From a candidate division WS1 bacterium (GTDB lineage Bacteria > Armatimonadota > Zipacnadia > Zipacnadales > Zipacnadaceae), in assembly GCA_012523355.1 (NCBI GenBank), contig JAAYIR010000138.1, positions 1 through 39,740 on the forward strand: a stretch of DNA of 39,740 nt, written 5' to 3'. The translations under genes were made by a program, and so were the position numbers. Numbering within the stretch: position 1 is the stretch's first letter; each line of letters starts with the position of its first letter. Below the pieces are notes generated by a model that was given only the letters and a program-made list of their open reading frames with translations, did not search any database and was not told where the DNA came from. This document shows positions 7,838 through 15,500 of this stretch, piece after piece.

Positions 7838-9700
7838 ATGTCTAAAACGTTACTAGCCGTATGTCTTACACTAGCGCTGGCAGCTATTACGCTGCCCGCC
7901 CTGGCCGCTTCCAACCCGGCCGAGACGGTGCCTTTCGATCACTGGGCCTATGACGCAGTGCAGAAGCTCGTGGATCGCGGCATCATCATCGGCTACCCCG
8001 ATGGCACTTTCCGGGGTAATCGGGCCATGACGCGGTACGAGTTCGCCATGGCGATCAGCCGCATGCTGGACGCTCTGGCTCGCGATCCGAACATGCGCGG
8101 ACCCCAGGGTCCCGCTGGTCCTGCCGGTCCTGCTGGCCCGGCTGGTCCGGCCGGCCCGGCGGGTGCCGCCGGTGGTGCTGCTGGTCCCGCCGGCCCTCAG
8201 GGCCCGGCTGGTCCGGCTGGCCCCGCAGGTCCCGCGGGCACGGTGAAGCCCGAAGAGGTCCAGGCCATCTGCCAGAAGCTGCTTGACGAGTTCAAGAACG
8301 AGCTCAAGGACCTCAAGAGCGACGTCAACTATCTCCAGGAAGACGTATTGTTCCTGGGCGATCGTGTCACCGCGCTGGAGCAGCAGTCCGGTCCCAAGGT
8401 CACTGGTTGGGTCAACTACCGGATGGGCTTTGCCAGCAGCCTGTATGACATGGACGGCGGCGACTTCGACCTCTACAGCGGCGATCCCTATATGCCGGAG
8501 CTCACCGACCACCGGAACGACTTCGACAACATGACCGCCAAGGTCGGCGCCATGGGCAAGATCACTGATGATCTCAGCGCCCGCGTCGTCCTCAAAGTGC
8601 GGGACAGCGATCCGGCTCCCGTAGCGCTGGGCGTCTTCAGTTCCGTGGACGCCGTGGCGCCGGACCAGTACACCCCGTACTACTACTCGGAAGTGATTGA
8701 TGTTGATACTCACTGGGGCGAGGAGCTCTGGTTGGACGAGGCTTTGCTCGACTTCAACTTCAGTGCCTTGTCTAACTCCCGGGTGGTCCTGGGGCGTCAG
8801 TTCCAGTCCTACGGGCTGGGCGCGCTGGTTAACAACGCGCGTCAGTCCCAGCAGGGTCTTCGCCTGGCTTGGAGCAACATCCTCAAGACCAACCTCGACT
8901 TCGAGGGCTTCGTGGGTGGCTCCGACTACGACTTCGGAGACAGCTGCTGGCTTCAGAATGAGGGCGATGGCTACATCAGCGCGCGCTTGGGCTATGCTCA
9001 GCCGAGCTGGAGTGTCGCCGGTAACTGGCTGGTCGATGGTGTCGGCAGCGAGCGCGGCTGGGGCCTCGATGCTTGGGCCCGCTTCTGGGGCGGCCGGGAG
9101 CTGCAGGTTTCGTTCGGTCGGCTCACCCAGTCCATCCAGGGCATCGAATACGACAGCCCGTTGCAGCCGCACAGCGAGCCCATCGGTATCATGGGTATGG
9201 TGGACGTCTGGAAGGGCAACAACTGGGCCCTCCAGGGCTACTACTCCCAGGCTGATGCCGAGTACAATCCTTGGTACTCCAGCGTGAATCCGTACTTCGA
9301 GGCGTACAACCGCTTCGATACGGGTCTGGGCTGGGTCCAGTGGGGCCGCTGGCTCGACAATCCGCTGGTCATCCCGAACGTGCGGGCGATCGGTGGCAGC
9401 CTCGGCTTCCAGTTGTTGAATGCCGACTGGAAGGTCTGCTACTACAACCTCGACAACATGAGCGACAACTGGGCCAACACCATGTGGTACGAACTCCAGC
9501 CTTCGGGCGTGCCCTACAATCAACTGTGGGCGCTGCGCATGAAGAAGGAGATCGCCAATGGTGTCAGCCTGAACCTGACCTATGCCCAGCAGGTTGTTGA
9601 CGAAGACGTCTATGTCTTTGGCAACCCGAGCTGGACCATGGGTTCCGCAGACTTCGACAACGCCCAGCTGCTGATGGCGGGCGTCGCGGTTGGCTTCTAA
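7838..9700 (+). CDS. SLH-domain outer-membrane porin with collagen-like linker
   Basis: The product is a 620-aa envelope protein expected to tether the outer membrane to the cell wall and act as a porin. Domains in order: signal peptide (1-23, ending PALA); one SLH domain (about 28-82, with FDHWAYDAVQKLVDRGIIIG and YPDGTF); collagen-like Gly-X-Y repeats (about 87-134, nine triplets, a one-residue phase break, then six triplets, mostly GPA/GPQ); a heptad coiled coil (about 137-187); and an aromatic-rich beta-barrel (about 190-620) ending in Phe, as outer-membrane proteins do. The frame is open further upstream, but ATG 7838 begins a clean signal peptide and follows AAGGAGGGT (7819-7827). The gene has its own promoter, leader and terminator, as expected for an abundant protein. 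The collagen-like segment is the unusual part. Confidence 0.9.
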   Translation: MSKTLLAVCLTLALAAITLPALAASNPAETVPFDHWAYDAVQKLVDRGIIIGYPDGTFRGNRAMTRYEFAMAISRMLDALARDPNMRGPQGPAGPAGPAGPAGPAGPAGAAGGAAGPAGPQGPAGPAGPAGPAGTVKPEEVQAICQKLLDEFKNELKDLKSDVNYLQEDVLFLGDRVTALEQQSGPKVTGWVNYRMGFASSLYDMDGGDFDLYSGDPYMPELTDHRNDFDNMTAKVGAMGKITDDLSARVVLKVRDSDPAPVALGVFSSVDAVAPDQYTPYYYSEVIDVDTHWGEELWLDEALLDFNFSALSNSRVVLGRQFQSYGLGALVNNARQSQQGLRLAWSNILKTNLDFEGFVGGSDYDFGDSCWLQNEGDGYISARLGYAQPSWSVAGNWLVDGVGSERGWGLDAWARFWGGRELQVSFGRLTQSIQGIEYDSPLQPHSEPIGIMGMVDVWKGNNWALQGYYSQADAEYNPWYSSVNPYFEAYNRFDTGLGWVQWGRWLDNPLVIPNVRAIGGSLGFQLLNADWKVCYYNLDNMSDNWANTMWYELQPSGVPYNQLWALRMKKEIANGVSLNLTYAQQVVDEDVYVFGNPSWTMGSADFDNAQLLMAGVAVGF

Positions 9701-9725
9701 GCCTCCGCCACGGAAGCAGTAAAGC

Positions 9726-9760
9726 AAAAGGCCCCGGCTCAGCCGGGGCCTTTTGTTCTT
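9726..9760. terminator. Bidirectional intrinsic terminator
   Basis: AAAAGGCCCCGG (9726-9737), loop CTCAG, CCGGGGCCTTTT (9743-9754), then TGTTCTT on the plus strand. The arms begin with A4 and end with T4, so the hairpin can stop both the plus-strand porin transcript and the convergent minus-strand transcript. Confidence 0.93.
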
Positions 9761-9774
9761 ATGAGAGTGTGTCC

Positions 9775-9820
9775 CCCCTCACCGTGGTTTTCCGAGCGTC
9801 GGTGAGCGGCCGGTGAGGGG
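9775..9820. other. Long-arm inverted repeat downstream of cobO
   Basis: CCCCTCACCG (9775-9784) is perfectly complementary to CGGTGAGGGG (9811-9820). A small inner hairpin CCGA-GCG-TCGG sits in the loop. It has no T-run; it could stabilise the 3' end of the minus-strand transcript before it meets the terminator at 9726-9760. Confidence 0.45.
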
Positions 9821-9839
9821 CGAGAGTCTCGTTCCTCCG

Positions 9840-10379
9840 TCAGATTTCGAAGCCTTTGCGGGCGCCTAGCCCCTGAGCGTAAGGATGCTTGACCTCCACC
9901 ATCTCCGTGACCAGGTCGGCCAGCGCCATCAGCTCGGCAGGGGCATGCCGTCCGGTACAAATGACCTCCTGCCCCGTGGGACGTCCGCGGAGAGCAGCCA
10001 GAACTTCCTCCAGTGGGAGCAGACCCAGATGGAGGGTGTTGTCAATCTCGTCGAGCACCACCAGGTCGTAGGTCTCATTCCTCAGGGCAGCCTGTGCTTG
10101 CTCCCAGGTCCGCCGGGCATAGCGGCGGTCCTCCTCTTCCGGATGGCCCTGCATGAGGGCTTCGGTGAAGGGGTGCGCGGTATGCAGGAAGGTCAACTGA
10201 GGAGCAAAATGTGAGGCCGCGGCACGCTCGGAAGGAATCACGCCGCCTTTGAGGAATTGTACGACGCAGACGCGCAGTCCGGCGCCCAGGGCTCGCCAGA
10301 CGGCGCCTAGGGCAGCCGTGGTTTTGCCCTTGCCGTTGCCGGTGTAGACGTGCAGCAGGCCATGGCGTGGGGTGGTCAT
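9840..10379 (-). CDS. cobO: Cob(I)yrinic acid a,c-diamide adenosyltransferase (CobO/BtuR type)
   Basis: This 179-aa cytoplasmic enzyme is expected to transfer the adenosyl group of ATP to the cobalt of cob(I)alamin or its corrinoid precursors, giving adenosylcobalamin. The N-terminus LLHVYTGNGKGKTTAALG carries the P-loop of the CobO/BtuR/CobP family. VCVVQFLKGG, YDLVVLDEIDNTLHLGLLPLEEV and EVICTGRHAPAELMALADLVTEM follow in the expected order. The length matches the family. ATG 10379 is chosen because homologues begin just before the P-loop; in-frame GTG codons at 10400 and 10406 are possible, and no start has a clear Shine-Dalgarno. No other cobalamin gene is present and I see no cobalamin riboswitch upstream, so this may be a salvage function. 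Confidence 0.92.
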   Translation of the reverse strand: MTTPRHGLLHVYTGNGKGKTTAALGAVWRALGAGLRVCVVQFLKGGVIPSERAAASHFAPQLTFLHTAHPFTEALMQGHPEEEDRRYARRTWEQAQAALRNETYDLVVLDEIDNTLHLGLLPLEEVLAALRGRPTGQEVICTGRHAPAELMALADLVTEMVEVKHPYAQGLGARKGFEI

Positions 10380-10636
10380 GAGTACAGGAATCTTACGCAC
10401 TGGCACTAGAGCTTGTCAACCGCAGCGGCGTGGACCGGGCACGCTGCTCGGATAGACCAACAGCGACGTGGGCAGATATGGCGATGAGGCTTTTTTTTGG
10501 TAGGAAGGAAGGGCGGGGGCAAAGAGGGAAATGTAGCACACCGGAGCGGTGATCGCTTGCTGGCGAGAGTAGCCAGGGCAAAGCTCTGGTCAGGTGGTGG
10601 GTGCGCAACGCAGCAGGACTGTGGGTGACGATAAGT

Positions 10637-11431
10637 ATGATGGACGTAAAACGACTCGCAGAGATTTCAGGAGGCGGGGGCCGGCGCGCGGTGCAGGTAC
10701 AAGCTCAGATCAGCTTGCCGTGGTCGGAGGCAGTCCGCATCAGTATCAAGAACGTTATCCTCCGGCTGGGGCGCGCCGCGATCACCGGCACGGGGATCGT
10801 CCTGGGCATCGCCTTTCTCACCTATGTCTGGTCGGACGCGGTCTTCAGCGATGGCGTCAAGCGCGCCGCACTGGAGCAAGAACGCATCCTGGCCGCGGCC
10901 ACTGAGTCAGTGAAGGGGTCAGCAGTTGAGGGGCAGGAATCGGGGGCCTCCGCTGCGGAGGAGGCTCAGGAAACCAAGGCCAAGCTGTCCCTGCAGCAAC
11001 AAGAGGCCGCCGCCGAAGAGGAGCGCGGTGCTCGCCGCGCCTGGCTGGTGGTCATGGCCTTGCTGGTCTGTGGTATCGGGATCACCAACTCCATGCTCAT
11101 GTCCGTCACCGAGCGCTTTCAGGAGATCGGCACCATGAAGTGCCTGGGCGCGCTGGATACTTTTGTGGTGCGTCTGTTCCTGATCGAGGCCGCGGTCATT
11201 GGCTGTCTGGGTTCGTTCGTGGGATTGGTGATTGGGTTCCTGTTCGTGATGTTCTTCTACTCAATCAAGGCGGGGTTCTCGGTCATGGCGAAGGTGTCCT
11301 GGCCCCAACTCCTGCTGTACATGCTGCTGGCGCTGCTCATCGGCGCAGCGTTGAGTCTGATCTCGGCCATTCCGCCCGCAGTTCGCGCCTCGCGCATGCC
11401 GCCGGCGGCGGCGCTGCGCACCGAGATCTGA
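10637..11431 (+). CDS. Short FtsX/MacB-type ABC transporter permease with coiled-coil ectodomain
   Basis: This 264-aa inner-membrane protein has the four-helix core of the MacB/LolCE/FtsX permease family. TM1 (ITGTGIVLGIAFLTYVW) follows a typical ISIKNVILRLGRAAIT entry. The usual large periplasmic MacB domain is replaced by a charged helical stretch of about 75 residues rich in Glu, Gln, Ala and Lys, a likely coiled coil. TM2 then begins AWLVVMALLVCGIGITNSMLMSV, followed by ERFQEIGTMKCLGAL, the cytoplasmic coupling region, and TM3-TM4. It ends SRMPPAAALRTEI, a standard family ending. The start is uncertain: ATG 10637 and ATG 10640 are both possible and the Shine-Dalgarno is weak. It should pair with the ATPase at 11573 and probably with the giant permease at 12564 as a hetero-dimeric mechanotransmission-type transporter. 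Confidence 0.85.
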   Translation: MMDVKRLAEISGGGGRRAVQVQAQISLPWSEAVRISIKNVILRLGRAAITGTGIVLGIAFLTYVWSDAVFSDGVKRAALEQERILAAATESVKGSAVEGQESGASAAEEAQETKAKLSLQQQEAAAEEERGARRAWLVVMALLVCGIGITNSMLMSVTERFQEIGTMKCLGALDTFVVRLFLIEAAVIGCLGSFVGLVIGFLFVMFFYSIKAGFSVMAKVSWPQLLLYMLLALLIGAALSLISAIPPAVRASRMPPAAALRTEI

Positions 11432-11529
11432 CGTTGTTATTTTGGAGTCAATTGCAGAATCCGGTGATTGTGGCCGGGCCTGCCCCACCCCTGGCCGGCT
11501 CTCGGAGCGGGGGAGAACCAGGCAGGGGA

Positions 11530-11555
11530 GCGCCGGCAAGACGCCGGTGCCACTG
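11530..11555. repeat. Palindromic intergenic repeat, CCGGC-N5-GCCGG
   Basis: CCGGC (11533-11537), AAGAC, GCCGG (11543-11547), with flanking GCG and TGCCAC. It lies in the spacer before the ATPase gene and matches the repeats at 12481 and 17585 in arm sequence and spacing. Confidence 0.5.
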
Positions 11556-11572
11556 AAGAAGGAGCGTGCCTT

Positions 11573-12472
11573 ATGGCTAAATACGTATGTCCCCGGTGTG
11601 GAGAGAGCGTGGAGACCAGCGGGATCGTGACCGTCTGTCCCTCCTGCCACGCCGACCTGCGTGGCGTGGTGGCGGAGGAGCAGCACGCCCGCACCCGACG
11701 GGCAGCGGCGGAGCTGCTGCGCGACGACTCGGTGACCACGCACGAGTACATCGTCCGCACACGGGGATTGACCAGGATCTATCGCATGGGGGATGTCGAG
11801 GTGTCCGCGCTCAACGGCGTGGACCTGGACATCCGCCGGGGCGAGTATCTGTCAATCATGGGGCCCTCGGGGTCGGGCAAGTCCACCTTCTTCAACATGA
11901 TCGGCGGACTGGACAAGCCCACCGCCGGAAGCTGTTACATCAACGAGACCGACATGGCGCAGCTCTCGGCGCATGAGTTGGCCTGGCAGCGTTGCCATAC
12001 CATCGGATACATCTTTCAGACCTTTAACCTCATCCCGGTGATGACCGCGCTGGAGAACGTGACGCTGCCCATGATCTTTGCGGGCGCGACCAGCGACGAG
12101 ATGTTGGAGCGCGGGCGCTTGCTGCTGGAGCTCGTGGGTCTCGAGGGGCGGTTGCATCACAAGCCCAGTGAGCTCTCCGGCGGACAGCAGCAGCGGGTGG
12201 CAGTCGCGCGCGCGCTGGCCAACCAACCCGCCATCATTCTGGCTGACGAGCCGACCGGTAACCTGGACTTGCATACCGGTAAGGAGATCATCGACCTGCT
12301 CAAGGAGCTGAACGTGGAGAGCGGAGTGACCATCATCTCTGCTACCCACGATCTGAAGATGATTGACGTCTCCGACCGCATCGTGCATATCCGTGACGGC
12401 AAGATCGAGCGTATCGAACGCCGTGAGGATATCGAGCTGGAGGTCGGGACCCTGGGCGGGGAGCAGCAGTAA
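11573..12472 (+). CDS. LolD/MacB-type ABC transporter ATPase with N-terminal zinc ribbon
   Basis: This 299-aa protein powers the flanking permeases. The N-terminus holds a zinc ribbon, YVCPRCGES...VTVCPSCHADLRG (residues 4-29), not normal in LolD/MacB ATPases. A linker of about 30 residues leads to the ATPase domain (about 60-290). This has Walker A GPSGSGKST, a Q-loop region (GYIFQTFNLIP), the signature LSGGQQQRVAVARAL, Walker B IILADEPTGNLD and the switch His in ISATHD. ATG 11573 is preceded by AAGGAG with 8 bases spacing. The gene sits between a short and a giant permease gene on the same strand. The zinc ribbon could regulate ATPase activity, bind another protein or sense metal; that is inference. 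Confidence 0.93.
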   Translation: MAKYVCPRCGESVETSGIVTVCPSCHADLRGVVAEEQHARTRRAAAELLRDDSVTTHEYIVRTRGLTRIYRMGDVEVSALNGVDLDIRRGEYLSIMGPSGSGKSTFFNMIGGLDKPTAGSCYINETDMAQLSAHELAWQRCHTIGYIFQTFNLIPVMTALENVTLPMIFAGATSDEMLERGRLLLELVGLEGRLHHKPSELSGGQQQRVAVARALANQPAIILADEPTGNLDLHTGKEIIDLLKELNVESGVTIISATHDLKMIDVSDRIVHIRDGKIERIERREDIELEVGTLGGEQQ

Positions 12473-12480
12473 GAGTCGAG

Positions 12481-12500
12481 CCGGCCTCTCGCCGGCGCGA
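12481..12500. repeat. Palindromic intergenic repeat, CCGGC-N5-GCCGG
   Basis: CCGGC (12481-12485), CTCTC, GCCGG (12491-12495), followed by CGCGA. Read on the minus strand the loop is GAGAG, close to the purine-rich loops of the other copies. It lies in the spacer between the ATPase and giant permease genes. Confidence 0.45.
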
Positions 12501-12563
12501 CCTGACGCAGGCGCTGGCGAACAGTCGGTGCTATCGAGGCAAACAGGCGGTGACTTCGATCTA

Positions 12564-15500
12564 ATGAGATCACGCATGGTGCGGCCGGGCCTAGTTCTAA
12601 TCAGCATTATTTTGGGGACGACCTGTACCTGGTTCCCTGCCATCCCCCAGGAGGAGATGGAGGTCCAGTTGACCTCCGACACCGACTATGCCCGGGTGGC
12701 GGCGCAGATCTCCGCGCCACAGTTGAGTGAGACCGTTCGCGAGTTCGCGGCCCTGGGCAGTCGCGTGACCGGATATCCGGGCTGCGAGCAGGCGGCGGCG
12801 CTGGTGGAGCAGAAGTTCCGGGAGCTAGGACTGAAGGACATAACGGTGGACGAGTTCCCCGTGATGTCCCCCGTCACGCCTCCCGGCCAACCTCCCGCTA
12901 CCCTGGCGGTGGGCGACCAGGTGCACACCATCTACCCTCTGTGGCCCAACTTGGTGCGCACGCCTCAGACCCCGCCGGAGGGGCTCAGTGGTCCCCTGAT
13001 CTACGCCGGCGATGGACATCTCTCGGCGTTTAACGGCGCCAACCCCGTCGGCAGCCTGGTGCTGATGGACTTCAACTGCCAGTCCCAGTGGCTGAATGCC
13101 CCGGTGCTGGGGGCCCGCGCCGTGCTGTTCGCGGAGCCGGAGAACACGGTCCGTGGCGAGGCTGAGCAGAAGTTCCTGTCCATTCCCGCCGACATCCCGC
13201 GCTATTGGGTGCCGCGAGCCTTGGCCGACAGCCTGCGCGGAAGGCTCAAGGTCCAGGGCTCGATGCAGGCCACCGTGCACTGCAGGATGCGCTGGCAGGA
13301 GGTCACGGGCAAGAACATTACCGGAGTGATCGAGGGCACCGACCCGCAACTCAAGAACCAGCGCATCGTCATCGAGGCCTACTACGACTCCATGTCCATC
13401 GTGCCGGGCCTGGCGCCGGGAGCGGAGTCGGCAACCTCTATCGCCAGCCTGCTCCAGATCATCAAGGCCTTTCAGGCCCATCCCCCCAAGCGCACGGTGG
13501 TGTTCCTGGCCAGCGGCGCGCACTTTGAGGGGCTGACGGGGGCCAAACACTATATTTGGCAGCGTGTTCGGGGCGCTCGGGCCGACGGGTACGTCAAGTA
13601 CTGTTTCAATGTCGCGCGCGAGTCCCGGCAGAACATCGCGGATCTCACCAACCGGTTGTGGATGGAGAAGAAGACTGGGGGTCATGAGCCGCCCACCCTT
13701 GCGGAGCAGATACGTGGTCTTGGCCACCTCCTGGACCGCGTGCGCAGCGCAGCCTCCGATGCGGGCCGGATCGAGCGCAAGACCCGCCGAGGTCTGGCCG
13801 TCAATGACCCGAACGCTGGCCGGCTGCTGGTCTACCAGCTACCCCCGGAGGAGTTGGAGAGGCGCAAGGCACTCCTGGAGCTCTTTGCCGAGCGCGTGCC
13901 AACCATCCGCCAGGCCGCCGAGCAGGCTGAGCAGGCCATCCGCCAGGCTCAGCAGCTGAGCAGCGCCAGTGAGGAGGAGCAGCGGCGGGGCCTGGACCAG
14001 GTGCGGGAGACCGTGTATGCCCTCACACAGGCCCTGGATGTCTCCCCCGACGACATCACTGCATGGATGTCAGTGGACCTCTCCAGCCACAATCAGGCCT
14101 TTGGCATCTTCTACAAGGGCTACTTCTACGCAACCAACGAAGGCCAGCAGTGGAAGTTCTCCGACCTGGGCAAGAAGGCGCGGGAGTACGCCGTCCTCGT
14201 GGGCAACGCCCTCTCGGTGGATCCTGCACAACGTTTCGCCGATGGCATTAACGCCCTGCAGGGAAAGAGCTGGCAGGCCTACATGTCCGGCAAGCTGGCC
14301 CTGGCCAGTGAGGTGGCGACCCTGGCGGGAATCCCGGGGCTGAGTTTCGCCACTCTGAACGATAGCCGGCCATACGTGGACACTCCGCTCGACGTTCCCG
14401 AGCACATGAACGTGGATAACGTGGTGGAGCAGGTCCGGTTCCTAAGCTGTCTGCTCAGCGATATGGTCTCGGTCAACGACCCGCCGGACCTCTACAACGT
14501 GTCCCTCAACGACTACTTCGTGGAGGCCCGGGGACGACTGGTGCAGTTCAATCCCGCCAGAAGCACCTTCCCGGATGAGCCGGTGGTGGGCGGCCTCGCC
14601 ACTATCCGCTCGACCGAGAAGACCAACATGGGCGTGCGGACGGAGTTCTTCGACGAAACCGATGAAAACGGGCTCTTCAACCTCATCGGCGTGCCCAACG
14701 TGGGCTGTCTGGAGGTCCCCTCCACCCGGACGCTGGTCGAGGGCTTCCGCTGCAATGTCCTGGACGGCTCCATCGAAATGGCTCCCGACCAGGGGGTGAA
14801 CGGCGCCAAGGCGTATCCTATCGAGGTGCCGATGGACCTGGCGCTCAAGCCCACGACGGTGGTCATGTTTAACTGCAAACCCATGACCATCTTCGAGACG
14901 ATTGACAAACGCTTCTTTGACCCGCTGCAGCAGATCTACATCTACGATGCGGGCCTGGAAGCCGAGCCCTATGCCTATGGCTACGATCTGCCCAAGCCCT
15001 CCCGGAAGATGGAAAGCACCTACGAGCCGGTCTCGGTCGTGTACGCTGCGCCGGGAACCCGCCTGCGTGTCACCATGGCGGCCAGCCTGCTGGGCCTGCG
15101 CTTCCTACTGGTCAATCCCACCGAGGAGAAGCCGGAGGGCGTCGGCTATCTGGTGGATGAGACTCCCGCCATTCATTTCAGTCCCTACCTGGTAGCTCGC
15201 GACATGTGGAGGCTTGACGAGGACCGCACGGAAGCGCTGCGGCGCTATGGGATCACTAACAATCTGGTAGATGAGGCCCACGGTGCGGCCAAGGAACAAC
15301 TGGACCTGGCCCAAGAGAGCCTCAACGCGCAGCGGTATGATGACTTCATTACTGCTGCCCGTGCGGCGTGGTCCTTGGAGTCCCGCGCCTATCCAGCCGT
15401 GCGCTCCACTGCCAATGACGTGATCAAGGGGATCATCTTCTACCTGGCGCTGCTCCTGCCTTTCAGCTTCTTCCTGGAGCGCCTGTTGATCGGGCATCCG

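Noticed and set aside
7871-9727. Long antisense open frame (618 codons) opposite the SLH porin
   Set aside because: It is a codon-bias shadow: the plus-strand frame has a signal peptide, SLH, collagen-like and barrel features, promoter and terminator. The antisense translation is low-complexity with no domain.
10491-10498. T8 run as a terminator
   Set aside because: No stable hairpin precedes it and no plus-strand gene ends nearby.
10380-10600. Cobalamin riboswitch upstream of cobO
   Set aside because: No B12-box-like or core motif was found on the minus strand.
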